Origin: Ulva prolifera
Lineage: Eukaryota > Chlorophyta > Ulvophyceae > Ulvales > Ulvaceae
DNA length: 64,000 nucleotides
Assembly: GCA_023078555.1 (NCBI GenBank)
Contig: CM041196.1
Coordinates: 9,318,985-9,382,984, forward strand
Reading direction: 5' to 3'
Shown in pieces: positions 1-12,061 of the stretch; positions within the stretch are counted from its first letter, which is position 1, and each line of letters opens with the position of its first letter. Under the pieces are notes generated by a model. That model had not been told where the DNA came from and did no database searches. It worked only from the letters and a program-made list of their open reading frames with translations. A program made the position numbers and the translations under genes.

Positions 1-530
1 GGGGCCGTCTGTGTATGGCTGTGGCCAGGGCGGGTGGTGACGTGTGCGGTCGCATGGGTGTATCGGTCTGTGTTGCGTGTTCCTGGTTGCGCACTTCCCC
101 TGCTTGTTGCCCATGGTGCTACCTGCCTCACTGGCATTGCCCTTACACAAACAACAATGCCACGCTGTGGGTACATCAGTAGTGCAGTACATAGGACAAG
201 CTGCCATGCTGCACGCCGATGTAGAGATTACAGTGTAGACAGGCCCTTGAACATGGACTTCGCGGAGGGCAACAAATATGTACACACACACTTGCTTGAA
301 CTCAGCACATGGTTGAGAGCCTGGCAAAATATGTAGTGCACAGGTGGCCGTCACCTGATCACAGGTGGTGTGCATTTCACTGAGGCCCCTAGCAGCAGCA
401 ACATCGATGGACCTGCCACTTCCACTCCACTGGAGCACGCGCATGCAGGCAACTGTGATGATCATGCAAGCTACCATGCAGCATGCGCACTGCAATTTCC
501 AATCTCCTATCACTGGACACACTGAAGTGG

Positions 531-628
531 GCTTCTCAAATCACTCCCTCCATGAATGCCTCCGCAATTCGTAGCAGACGCTTCTCAAATCACTCCCTCC
601 ATGAATGCCTCCGCAATTTGTAGCAGAC
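531..628. repeat. 49-bp tandem duplication, two copies
   Basis: The unit starting gcttctcaaatcactccctc occurs at 531 and again at 580, directly abutting, with about one mismatch (aattcg versus aatttg). It looks like a recent local duplication. No function is evident. Confidence 0.85.
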
Positions 629-867
629 GCTTATGCAGGAGTCTGCGGCTGGATGTGGCTGCAGGGCTTTGATGGCAGGGCCGCGTGACTGGGAGTTCAA
701 GCATCTGTGCTGGGTGGCATGAGCAAATGTTCCCGGGATGCCCCAATGGTTACGGCCACGGCCTGCCTCACCGCAGCTGGGCCTGCGCCCCCTGCCGCAA
801 GGGTGCTGGCAGGGTACCGGGCCAGGAGCAGTCGTCTTGCCGAAGAATTTGCGTGGCCGCTGGGCGT

Positions 868-891
868 GGGGGGGGGGGGGGGGGGGGGGGG
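868..891 (+). repeat. Run of 24 G residues
   Basis: An uninterrupted G homopolymer lies in otherwise mixed sequence. It could form stacked quadruplexes, and its true length may vary between reads or individuals. Confidence 0.9.
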
Positions 892-2272
892 TCCCTATGT
901 AGGTCCCCATATATTGGCGACGACTGCGGCGGGCGGTCCAGCGTTGTCTGGAGAACATGCATCGGCGCAGGCCTCGCAAGCGATGGAGCCGGGCTGCTGG
1001 GACTCTGAAGGCATCCTGCACACACCACACTGACATGCACATCGTGAGAGCACGCTTGACGACTCCCGCTCGCCAATCACTGTTCCGACATACAGACCTC
1101 TCTGGAGCAGGGCTTGGCCATGTTCAGCAGTGGGACTCCCGCGGACGTTGCAATCGACACCAGACAGCTGGTACAGCCCCACACAGAGGACGGCACATAC
1201 GTGAGGGCACCCACCACCATCACAATGATCACACACACAGTGGCAGTCACCTCTCTCACGCACAGGCTGGCCAGCACGGCCAACACAGCAAGCAACATAG
1301 CCCCATGCATCGATTCCAGCACATGCGCAGGAGTGGACTTCGCCTACGCCGGCACTTGCCGCAGTGGCAGCGACACATTTGTCATGCGTCAAGGACCTGC
1401 CGTAGTAGTGTTGAACGCCTGAACTGCCGGCAGTCGAGCTGCGGCGGGTATTGCAGTCAGTGCAGCCTTGACCACCTTCAGAGTGATCCCAATGCATGTA
1501 GACTTGCACCTGTTATCATTCGGACAGCCCCGTGCTGGCTAAGGCCGTAAAGACCATGGCCCAGCGAATTGCAACGTACGGCGGACGGCCAGGTTCAAGT
1601 TGCAACGGCCGTCGGAGGATGGGCGAGGTGTCTGGGGCAGATGCTTACCTTCAGGCATGTATGCCGCACGCATATGGTGTTCCGGAACTGTAAGTCAGGC
1701 CATCCACATCCTGTTGCCCGACAGTCACTCGAGCCTCCAGCTGGGGGAAGGGGTCTCATCAGAAGAGTCATCAGTGGAACCATCATCTTCGCAGGCGGCT
1801 GCCGTTGAGCCGGGGAGGCTGACCACATCTGCACAGCACGTTGCCTGTGCCGAAACTCGGGCCATGGCGGACCTTGCGCAATCAGCTGGAACACTAGCGA
1901 CAACAAAGGCCAGTTGCACAATCAGGGTGCGGTGACACACGCGGTAGCACCCATGACACAAGCTCACCCCGCCGGTTCCGCGGCATCAGAGATTGAACTG
2001 CGAGGACACATGACAAAACAACTCTCTGCAGTGCCGCTGGCGCATGCCGCTTTCGCAGCTGGCGCGTGCCACTTTCGCCCTGCGGTGCAGCTAGCCGCTT
2101 TCGCTGCCGGCGGCGATTTGCGCTGCCGCCACAGCGCGCAGCTCCCAGTGAGTCATTGTTGATGTTCAGCCACATTCTCACACCATGACATTTTTCTGAT
2201 CATCTGATGAATTGCGCGAACAGAATCCTGCTGAAGTTATCCGACTCGAGCGCAGGCCCAGGGCAAAGGAAT

Positions 2273-5160
2273 TCATGAACAAACATGTGAATGCGCACCA
2301 TAGTCGGTGGTGTGGATCTGGGTCAGGGGGGCCAGCACGCCCGGCAGCTGCGCCCTTCCCGGTGACTCCTGTCGGCCCACGTTCCCCGCCAACCTCAGCA
2401 CGCGCAGGCCGGCCAGGCTCCTCAGCGCCTGGGCAACAACGACCACACCCTCCAGACCGAGCCCGAGGTCCGAGATGTCGAGGCGCTCGAGCGTCCGGAA
2501 CCGCTGCACCAAGGCCGCAAAGGCGCCGACGCACTGCAGCCGGACGGCCGCCCCCGCCAGCGCCAGGCGCCGCAGCGGCACCTCCCCCTCCGGCCACGGC
2601 TCCAGCAGCGCCGTCAGCACGGCGGCCACGCCGGTGTGAGACCCGGAATTCCCCCCAATGTCAACCCGCGTCAGGCGCGTGAGGCGCGGCAGCACGGCGG
2701 CCACGATGCTCAGCGCGCCGTTGCCAAGGCCATTGTCTGCTAGGTCCAGGGTCTCCAGGGCCGGCATGTCTGCGAGCAGGGCCGCGAGGTCCTCTCCCTG
2801 GTCCCCTCTGATGCTGCACCGCCGCAGCGGTGCCTCAGTCATCCGCGCCAGCAGCGCCGGGTGGGTCTCCTGCAGAGTGCTGTGGAGCGCCGCCACGTTC
2901 TGGTCCTTGCGACGCGTGTCGCCGCTCCTCGCGAGATCGAGCCCCCCGACCTGCAGCCTCTGCAGCGCCGTGAGCTGCGTCGCGCATGCGAGCGTCGACA
3001 TGATCAAGTTCGGAAACGTATACGTGTAGTAGTCCAGTTCCAGCTCGAGGTGGAGCTCTTGAAGCTGCAGCATCTGTGGCAGCTTCTCGAACAGTGTCGA
3101 ACGGTGCCAGTTGTCACACTCAAGCTGCAGCAGCTTCAGGGAGGTGAGAAGGGGCAACTCCAAAAGGTCCCCCAGTGCCATGCGGCCTTGCATCCAGCGC
3201 CCCCCCCCACCGTGTGTGCAGCCTCTCATGCGTACTGCGACGAGCTGACTCAGGCTGACGACGCCTGCTAGCAGCTCCCCAGACAGCAGAGCGGCGCCTG
3301 AACCCCTCGGGTGTTCATCGACGCCGATGCTGAGCCGCTGGAGGGCCGGGAGGCGGTGTAGCGCTGAGACACATGCCGGGACGTGCAGGGTCTCGATGCT
3401 TGGAGCGTCCAGGCTCAGCGCGCGCAGCGTGCGCAGCTGCGCCAGCGCATGCATGTGGCGCCCCCGCGGAACCTCCTGCTCGGAGGAGCCCCGCGCTACG
3501 TCCTTGCCTGGCAGGTGGAGCTCCAGCCTTGTGAGGCTACCGCCTGGCAATCCAGTGCACCACAGCCACTCACCGCCGCGCGCGCGTGGAGCCTCTGCCG
3601 GCACGCGTGCGGCAGTCACAGCGTCTGAGGAGCTCAGTACAGCCTGGCTCGCGTCTTCGAGCATCCCCAGGCCTTCCTGTGCGATCACCCGGCCAGGATC
3701 CGATGGATCCGCAACGTCCAGCTTCCGATCATATACTTCCTCGAGGCTCCCCCAGGCAAGAGGGACAGCCGCCTGCAGGAGGTGGAGGGTGAGAGCTGCC
3801 GGCCCGAGGCCGCGCGCGGTGGCGCCGCCGCGCGTGTGCTCACTGATGACGCATCCGCGGTTGTCCTCCGGGAGCATGCAGTTCGTGAGGACGATGGCGG
3901 GGTGGAAGGTGCGGGGAAGCAGCTGCAGCAGGCGGGCGGTGTGGTGCTGCGGCTGCAGGGGGCAACGGGGAGGGCGGGGGGTGAGCCGGCGGTGGATGGC
4001 TTGCAGCATGCGGAGCACGGCGTCCTGTGGCATCGCTTCCACGATCTGCAGTGCACGACTGTGTCATGGGCTGGTGGAGCCACACCTACATGGTCTGTGG
4101 TTCCCTGCACAACAGTGTTGGTTCGGAGAGAGGGCGACTGATGTCAATCACTTTTTGATGACTGTAGCCAGCAACGAATGGGCCGATGCATGGAGGACCT
4201 TGTTGGAAGCGTGTTTAGAGCCGGGAGAGTGAAACATCGTCACGTGAAGCCATACACACCTTGCACGCCCTGGCCTGCTCAGAATCGGTCGATACTGCTG
4301 TCCCCAGGACTGCGGCGCCGAGCCTCTCAATCACCGTGGCAATTGTGTGGTGGTCCCGAAGAAAGTCCGCGGCCTACATGCGCATGCATGTGTCATGGTG
4401 TACTTCAGCGGCGCCTGTTCTCTGTGCTCTGGCAAAGTGATTGCCCGCTACGTCCGTGCAAAGTGCTGTATGGATCACCGGATCGAGCTGCACAGGAGCT
4501 TGTGCCGTGCATGGCTTGGCGCTCGTGCATGAGATACACAAACCCAGAATTTCGTGAATCAAACCAGATGGACGAAAGCGACAGGCAGGTGTGAGAACGA
4601 CTCTGACGAGCACGAGGTTGGCACATGCACATAGCCAGAGGATAGCTGCAGCTCCGGTGCATGGCAGTGGCTTACTTTGAACGAGAATGCCATGGCCAAT
4701 GTACTGTTGAGAGTTCACGCTGCTGGCCAGCGTCGCAGCACGAAATGCTGGCGACATGAACTCGCGCAGTGCCTGATGTCACACATGGATGGCGATCGTG
4801 ATCCACTGCGCGTCGCACCTTTAGCGCATGCAAGAGCACTTCGTCGTCGACGAGGCCAGAAGATGCTGCGCCTAATTGATCGTCCGTTTGATTTCGAGTG
4901 TGAGCATCACAGCCGTCTGCTGCACTTGCAAGGTCGCTCTCTGCGGCGGCGCATTGCAGCCAGGCATCCACCTCTGTCGTTGACAATGGCAGCGGCAGGA
5001 GAACGTCCCTATCTTCTTGCTTACGCAGATCCATAATTAATTCGCTTCGCAGAGCTATTGCGGCAGGAATGGACAGCGTCCCTGACCCGCAGAGGATCGA
5101 CGCTGCTGCTTCGCCCAGACACAGGTTCAGGCAGCCTGCTGTATGCACAGCTTCGTCCAT
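2273..5160 (-). CDS. Copy A: Skp1/BTB-like N-terminus fused to leucine-rich repeats
   Basis: Three coding exons on the minus strand: 5160-4819, 4373-4260 and 4045-2273, joined by GT-AG introns of 445 and 214 bp, both phase 0. Predicted protein 742 aa. Residues 1-114 give the Skp1/BTB-like pattern: an N-terminal strand region, SIPAAIALRSELIMDLR, then LPLPLSTTEVDAWLQC, ending LLHALK. Exon 2 (38 codons) begins AADFLRDHHTIATVIERL, like the helix after the BTB core in Skp1. Exon 3 begins IVEAMPQDAVLRMLQAI, has LLQLLPRTFHPAIV, then leucine-rich repeats such as ALETLDLADNGLGNGALS. The start is the ATG at 5160, which aligns with the starts of other copies. By analogy with Skp1/BTB proteins it may dock a cullin and use the repeats to choose a partner; this is inferred. 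The last 600 bp are copied at B. Confidence 0.8.
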
Positions 5161-7298
5161 TGCAAAGGTGATGTCAATAAATCAACGCTTCAAGTGGTTG
5201 TCCGAGATACAGTTTGGCTACTTAACGGCTGGCGAGGCTGGCTGGCGCTTTCGACTTCTGGCGTTCGTTTTACAGATCCGCCTTCACACGAGATCAAACT
5301 TTGACACTTACTGAAGCCTGTGCTGAATATTTTGGCAGCGTATATGGCCATGGGCGCTGTAGTTTCCCACGGCAACACCATGCATCATCACACTGGTACT
5401 GCCCCCGGGGCCTGGCTTCGAGACTGCGCCGAGACGCAGCCAACGTGCCGAAATTCAGCAATACAGCAGGAGCAGCAGCAATTGATAACACTGGAGATTG
5501 TCGCCGACGTTGTTGGGGTATGGGGATGCACTGGAAACTTGGAGCTTAGCTGTAGCGCTCGCAGCGCCTGGACGCTCCATCCAGCCACACTGTGCGCGGA
5601 GGCCTTTTGCGCCGAGTTCTGATGTTGCTAAGTCACCTGAACGTAGGCTGTTATTTGGGAATCTCACACGTTCACAGCTGTGAAGCAGGGATGCATACGG
5701 CAAAAGCGCCACTGTCACACGCCCGTGACATTGTGTATTCTCCACAGAATGGCGGTCACTACAACAGTGACGATGTGCCTTGGCATGCAGCTGCTTGTAG
5801 TACATATGCTGGACCCTGCTGTTGACACAATCAGGCACAAAACGCCTCAGCTAGCTCCAGAGCATCACGGTTTTCAAGCTACCAGGCATTTGGCTGTACT
5901 TGTCTGGTGCTGGGCGGCTACAACTGTCTGAGATTGCTGCCGCCTCTGGACTGTTGTGGCTAATCGCCAGTAGCAGCCCGGCTGTAGATATAGAGCTGCA
6001 GCTGTGGGTAGCCTGGCATCTGTATATACTCCCAGCAGGGATCTGAACATCCACGCTCAAGTCGAACTGCGCATGCAAAGCATCAATTTTGCAGCACGCG
6101 AGACTGGCCATGGGTGCAAAGCTACATTCCAGTGGACAAGGCCTTTTCAGGCGGAGGAAAAGAATGTTGCAGACATGGTCCATTCATGTGAGACAGATCA
6201 CTGTACAGACCATATGGAATATTTGACCTGCTCGCAATTGCTGTCATCTTTACTTTCATCCCCTGGCTGCAGCAATATCTGCCACTTCCACTTTGAATGT
6301 CCTTTTGCATGCAGCCTAGGTAACCGTGACCGTCACGCAGTGTGCACATGCCACGTAAGCTCATCACTGAATCAGAGTGCACTAGCCTCTGTACATATTC
6401 CATAATGCCTATCCTTGACTGCTGGAAGGCGACCTGCACACACCACACAGCCATGCGCAATCAGTCAAGAAAGCAATCCCAAGCCTTGCCAATGGAAAGT
6501 CAGTGTTTAATGATAACTGTTCTGTAGCAGTGCTTCAGAAAGGCCAATCCGTCTGTAACACAGTCAAGAAAGCAATCCCAAGCCTTGCCAATGGAAAGTC
6601 AGTGTTTAATGATAACTGTTCTGTAGCAGTGCTTCAGAAAGGCCAATCCGTCTGTAACAGGATCCTCAGCAGGAGGTGTGCTGGAGGTGAACTGACGCTA
6701 TCACACTGGAACTACGTCACACACAGAGATCACCACACGTGAGAGGGAACACAACATCACTACATGTCCACATGCATGTACAAGTTTGTACGAAGCTCAC
6801 ACATGCGGATCCAAGGCGACAGTCTGTTACGAACGGGGCTGCCAGTGGCTAACACCACCACAACAGCAAGCAGCATTCGCTGCACGCATCAAGGCAAGCA
6901 CAGGCAAGAAGCAGAATGCACCTGCGCCACAGCAAGCAAGCAAGCAGCAGCGGCAGCGGCACCCGATGGAGGGCTTCTGCTGGAAGTTGTCCATGCACGG
7001 ACCGCCCACTGTCCGGCATGGATCTCACCTGCACAGCACATTGTGAATGCCCAAACTAAGGCCGTGGTACAGCTTGCGTATGCATCTTGAACACTGGCCG
7101 CACGCAGTGCTATGCCGCTGCCAGCCTGAGAGTGCCCTGACACGCAGCAGCACATGCGGAGTCTCCTGCATCATATGAAGAGCTGCATGCATGCATGCAG
7201 GGCAACACGTCACTCCGCATTGCAGGCCCTGCCCTTGAGGTTGATGGTGGCCAGATGCATCTGCGACACAGCACATTCCTAGCAACTCCGCATTGATA
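5161..7298. other. Intergenic stretch between copies A and B
   Basis: No gene could be supported here. The reading frames are short, overlap on both strands and lack motifs. A 99-bp tandem duplication (6462-6659) is the only clear structure. Low-complexity CAGCAAGCA-type repeats occur near 6860-6960. Confidence 0.5.
6462..6659. repeat. 99-bp tandem duplication, two copies
   Basis: The unit beginning cagtcaagaaagcaatccc is present at 6462 and again at 6561 with almost no differences. This implies a recent duplication. It lies outside any supported gene. Confidence 0.9.
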
Positions 7299-7429
7299 CT
7301 AGGCCGCATGTACGCACATGCATGTGCGCATCACTCCGCCAGCTGCCGTGCACGTGTAGAGGCGAGCAGAGGGCTTCCGAACATGTTCGCCTGTACAGGC
7401 GCAGGCCCCGACCCTTGTGCTCACAAGGT

Positions 7430-8063
7430 GGCTTTCACAGCAAGTTGGTGAATGAGGCGCACCGTAGTCAATGGTATAAACTTGCGTCAGGGGGGCTATA
7501 CCACGCCCGGCAGTTGCGTCCTCGCGGCCCATGTTCCGCGCCAACTCCGGCACGCGCAGGTGGGGCAGGCTCTGCAGCGCCTGGGTCACCACGGCCACAC
7601 CCTCGACCCTGAGCCCGAGGGCGGAGATGTCGAGGTGCTCGAGCCTCCGCAACCGCTGCAGCAATTGCAGCGGCTTGCAAGGCCGCCACATCACCAATTA
7701 ATATTATATAATATTAATGCGTTGCGGCTGCGCGGCCGGCCCCGCCAGCCCCAGGCGCCGCAGCGGCACCTCCCCCTCCGGCCACGGCTCCAGCAGCGCC
7801 GTCAGCACAGCGGCCACGCCGGTGTGAGACGCCGTGTGTCCCCCGATATCAACCGACGTCAGCCGCGTGAGGCGCGGCAGCACAGCCGCGACGGCACGCC
7901 GCCCGCCGTTGCCAAGGCCATTGTCTGCTAGGTCCAGGGTCTCCAGGGCCGGCATGTCTGCGAGCAGGGCCGCGAGGTCCTCTCCCTGGTCCCCTCTGAT
8001 GCTGCACCGCCGCAGCGGTGCCTCAGTCATCCGCGCCAGCAGCGCCAGATTGGCATCGCGCAA
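7430..8063 (-). pseudogene. Copy B: 3' fragment of the Skp1/BTB-LRR family, copied from A
   Basis: About 620 bp closely match the 3' end of copy A (roughly 2290-2870), including the repeat that reads ALETLDLADNGLGNG and the C-terminal LTQVYTIDYG (LTQIHTTDYG in A). No exon 1 or exon 2 is found upstream. Similarity stops near 8055 and continues into unrelated sequence. The reading frame is interrupted near 7700 by an AT-rich insertion containing a 22-bp perfect palindrome, so the two halves read in different frames (7704-8063 and 7299-7697). It is best read as a partial segmental duplication that never formed a complete gene. Confidence 0.8.
7697..7718. repeat. 22-bp AT-only perfect palindrome
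   Basis: Starting attaatattat and returning as its exact reverse complement, this palindrome sits in the middle of GC-rich leucine-rich-repeat coding sequence of fragment B. Copy A has nothing like it at the matching place. It may be a footprint of a small insertion. Confidence 0.85.
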
Positions 8064-8163
8064 GTGCTGGTGGAAGCTGATGACTGCTCACGATTCTCTC
8101 CCGCGCTCGCACACGCTGTCACACTGCGGCACCCCGGAGGAACGGTAACGGGAGGCGACAGAG

Positions 8164-8302
8164 TCAATCATCTTCAATTTCATCATCATCTGCTTCACCC
8201 GATTCCAAATCTGATTCATCGTCATCTTCGTCACCCGATTCCCAGTCTGCACCGTCAACAGCATCCTCTTCATCATCATCTGTACCTGCACCAACGGAGA
8301 CC
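8164..8302 (-). other. Acidic low-complexity open segment
   Basis: On the minus strand a frame ending with TGA at 8166-8164 encodes a run rich in Asp, Glu and Ser (for example DWESGDEDDDESDLESGEA). It is preceded by a possible acceptor (ttggtgcag, near 8285). It could be the acidic terminal exon of a small gene or a GAT/GAA-rich simple repeat. No partner exon was found upstream. Confidence 0.3.
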
Positions 8303-8558
8303 ACTTGAATGTTCATGATGCACAGAGGCCAAGGCAAAGAACCATCTGCGGCTGCAGCAGTGCATGCTGGATCCAACCAGGAGCACAAACAACCCGCGCC
8401 ACACTTCGGACGATCATATGCATGTCACAACCATAGACAATGTGTAGCGCTCCGGAAACCATACGCGACCGACCGTTTCCGCTGGCAAGAATCTGCACTG
8501 CGGTACTGGCAGTTCGGAGTAGCTACGACCAAAACATGCTGGGCTAGAACAATCCCTG

Positions 8559-11500
8559 TCAATTGAAAGCGTCTGTCAGACAGTGTCTATCTATGCCGGC
8601 TATTGGAAAGTATGCAGTCCAGTGTATTTGCAACAAGAATCCGGCTGGTTCCCGCGGGAAACCCGTGCTAGCGCACACACTCCGGGTCAAGCAATTCCTC
8701 AATGAATCGGTGCAATGCAAGTGCAGCCTCAGCGCCCAAAACACACCGTTCGGCATGTCTGGCACATCTTTCGTGCAACCCGTGAACAGCGAGCGAACGT
8801 TCCCCACGCCGTTGCCACGTGCATCGAGGTGCCGCAGCTCTGGAAGCGTCTCCAGCGCCTCAACGACCACTCGCAGCCCCTCGCGCCCCAACTCCAGAAA
8901 CGCCATGTCCAACGACGTCAGGCTGCGGAACTGCCGGAGTGCGCCTGCCAGCCGCTGCGCCGACCGCGGCCACGTGCTGTTCATGCTGATGTCAAGGCAT
9001 CGTAAGCGCTCCCGCCCCGCCGCCCCAGGCTGCAGAAGAGCCTCCAGCAGCGCTAGCACACCCGCCCGCGCTGCGATGCAGTCACACACGTTCAGATGCG
9101 TGAGGCCTGGCAAACGCGGAACCACACGGGCCAGGCACAGAAGCCCGTGATCCTTGAAGTGGTTGCCGCACAGATCCAACGACTGCAGTGCCGGCATGTC
9201 GCCGATCATGGCGGCAAGCGCCTCCGCCTGCCACAATTCAAATATGCACCGGAGGCGAAGAGCGGTCAAGCGCGTCAGCAGGGCCGCGTTTTGCTCGCAC
9301 ATGGCCTCATGCAGCCGCGCAGCTGAAAACTCCGGCAGTGGATCAAGGTAGCCATTCTCCTCTGTGGCGTTGCACACGAGGCGATGCAGCGCGGGCAGGC
9401 CCGGACCCGTGAGAAGCGATGACAACAGCTCCTCTGGTCCAGCTGACTGCACACAACCATTGTCACCTTCGATCACAACGAGCTCCATCTCAAGCTCCTG
9501 CAGCGACGGGAGCCGTTTGACGCCGCCCGCGAACGCGGCGGCCCACCCGGACTCGACGCTTCTGACTGCAGTGAAGAACGCGAGCCGGGACAGCCGGGAC
9601 AGCCGGGACAGCTGGCCGATCACATCAATGGCTGCGGCCCCGCACGACCCGCGCACGGCGCCAGCAGTGGCTACGGGGGGAAATTTCAAGATGGCGGTCA
9701 GGCTCAGCGACTCGAGCTGAGTCATGCAGGAGATCGCGCCCAGGAGCTCGAGCATGGCGCCATCATCAGGGTAGTAGTCCCGTTCGCTGATCCAGACATC
9801 CTCCCACTCCGGCGCCTCCTCGTCGTCAACATCATCATCGCACACACGCGGTGCGGGCACCCGCTCGAGCTCCAGACTCGCGAGCTCCGGCAGGCTGCGC
9901 AGGGCCGCGGCGAGCTCCGGGGCGCGGATGTCCGTTGCAACATTCTCCCTCTGAACGCCGATGGTGAGAGACACAGCACGCAGCGCGCGCAGCAGGCCGA
10001 GCGCAGTCCACCACAGCGGCGGAACGTCCGGGGCTGCCGAGGCTGTTTCTATCTCCAACCGGAGACTCGTTGGGGCCCCACTCGGGAGGTGCCAGGCGAG
10101 GTCATGGTCGCTAACAAAATCCGGATCGCCTGCTGCCGGAAGCAGTTGCAAGCGCCCCCTGGATCCAGAGTCATGCATGCTGCGGTGGGCATCACTGGCT
10201 GAGTCGGTGAGAACAGCGACTTCGTCGCCGTCCGACACACGGTCAGCGTGAGGGGCTGCACAGCCCCCCGTGAGAAGGGCAGTTGCCGCGAGGAATTGCA
10301 GGGTGGGCGTGATGCATGGGCACGGCGGCCCCGCGGCCTCGCCGCAGGTGCCCCCGAGCGCCTTGCAGCTCACGCTGAGCTGCAGCTCACAGCAGCGGGC
10401 GTCGGAGGGTGACAGGCAGAAGGTCTGCACGACGGCTGGGTGGAAGGTGTCGGGCAGGAGCTGCAGCAGGCGGCTTGCGTGAGCCTTCACCAAGGCTTTC
10501 CGCCGATACGTGTACTGCTCGGACACCGAGGAGTATTTGAATCCGGCAGAGCTGCTCTGCAACTCCATCGAATCCAAGAGGCGCTTCGCGGCGGTGGAGA
10601 GAATGGCCAGCACAGTGTGCTGCGGCACTGCCTGAATGATCTGCACACCGGGGGAATGTCATTAGGCTTTTTAAATTTGGGTCAGCAGTGCCGAAGCAAA
10701 ATGGCCTGGGCGATACATCTTTGACCCGTAGCTGGTAGCTTGGGAGCTGCGCAGGATGGGCGTGCTCGCAACAGCCTGCGTGCCTCCCACAACTAGCACA
10801 TGGCGAAGGTGTGAATGTGAAACTACTGTGCTTTGTTTCACTTCAGTGACGCACTGTCCGCCGAATAGGATGAGGTAGATCGACAGGTCTACCATGGCTT
10901 GACCCTGCCGGAGACTTTTCCCGAGCTCGCTATAGCTAGCTAGCTGCCCTGAGTGAATGCTTCGATGCTATCTCACGCTAATGAGGCAAATTGTAGTACC
11001 CAAGGGGTGCCAGTTTGTCAGACGAACACTCTGAAACAAAGCCCATCAGCGGGCATCACAGTGATTGATCATGGAATGCCAAGGAGTTACACTGTGATGA
11101 CTCCATACACTGCATGTGGGCACACGTGATGACTCTGATCAGAGCTGGTCACACCATGCATGCCCTCAGACGTGATTCGCTTGAGCCTGCGCTTGGATCC
11201 TCTTGCATGGCTTGTTGTAGAACAAGTGACAGGGCGTCTACCACGTCAGCCATCGTCTCCTCGTCTTGCAAGAAGTCGGCAGTCTGCAGACAATGCCGTG
11301 TTGGGCCGAGAGATGCTTGCTCAAGGCCACGGCCTGAAATAATGTTCTGCGTGTGTGACTGGAGTAGACGAGAGCAATAGATCGTGATTCTCGAATCGTG
11401 CATATTTTTTAACAGTATATGTTCGTCGGAGTTTGGGCGGACGCTGTCCCGGCAGTGCCAAACCATGTTTCGAACACGCTGTGTTGCTGCTGCATTCTGG

Positions 11501-12061
11501 ACAGGCCGGCTGGAGCTGAAGCGCAGATGCCGGAGACATCTGTTCCTGGCATGCAGCTCGTGTCGCGGAAGTGATTCTTTCACAAGCTCACGCAAGCAGG
11601 CATAGCAAACCTAGAAATCTGGAAACGCCTGACCAGATGCAGCACTGGGAATGTATCGGCGCCGTGACCGAAGTTAGCACAGGTAGCACTGTGCGTGGTC
11701 TGCATTGGTGGATCCACCTTCATGATCATGCGTCCGCCTTTGCTGAAGGTGTGCCATTTTGTCTCAGAGAATAGTGTTTGAGCTTTACCTTGAGGCCTCT
11801 GAGCAGCGTGGCGTCGTCTTGCGCTGCGCTGCAAGGTGACCCGGCGCAGGCCAGCCATGCCTCCACGTCTTGCCAGGATAGCGGCAGATCTACATCGCCC
11901 TCACCATCCTCCTGCTCACGTAGCTCTGTGATGAGTGTGCTCCGCCGGGCGCAGTGGCTTGGAATCGTCCGCGACTTCGACGTACTTGCATCTACCACCG
12001 ATGCTTCCCTGTCTCCCAGCACCAGCGACAGCCTATCTACACCGCTTGCTTGCGAATTCAT
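8559..12061 (-). CDS. Copy C: Skp1/BTB-like N-terminus fused to leucine-rich repeats
   Basis: Minus-strand exons 12061-11789, 11283-11155 and 10640-8559, with GT-AG phase-0 introns of 505 and 514 bp. Predicted protein 827 aa. Exon 1 is the shortest of the family (91 codons). It starts MNSQASGVDRLSLVLGD, then has IPSHCARRSTLITELR and VDLPLSWQDVEAWLAC, and ends LLRGLK. Exon 2 (43 codons) begins TADFLQDEETMADVVDAL. Exon 3 begins IIQAVPQHTVLAILS, then LLQLLPDTFHPAVVQTFC, followed by about ten irregular leucine-rich repeats, for example LTSLDMAFLELGREGLRVV. The last 75 or so residues after GNGVGN have no repeat character and are absent from sister copies, so the true C-terminus may differ. The ATG at 12061 is the only in-frame ATG. 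Confidence 0.78.

Larger units (their letters stand above)
1..2272. other. Intergenic stretch with no supportable gene
   Basis: Open frames of 60-200 codons overlap on both strands, as expected of GC-rich DNA. None shows a recognisable domain or links to convincing splice sites. The stretch holds a 49-bp tandem duplication and a run of 24 G, listed separately. A frame at 1077-1322 on the minus strand encodes two hydrophobic stretches but has no supporting context. Confidence 0.5.

Noticed and set aside
1077-1322. Possible two-pass membrane peptide on the minus strand
   Set aside because: Hydrophobicity comes from GTG/CTG-rich simple sequence; there is no promoter, homologue or exon context.
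957-1550. Overlapping open frames of about 200 codons on both strands (957-1550 plus, 895-1509 minus)
   Set aside because: Both frames are His/Arg/Cys-rich, neither has a recognised domain, and mutual overlap suggests composition rather than coding.
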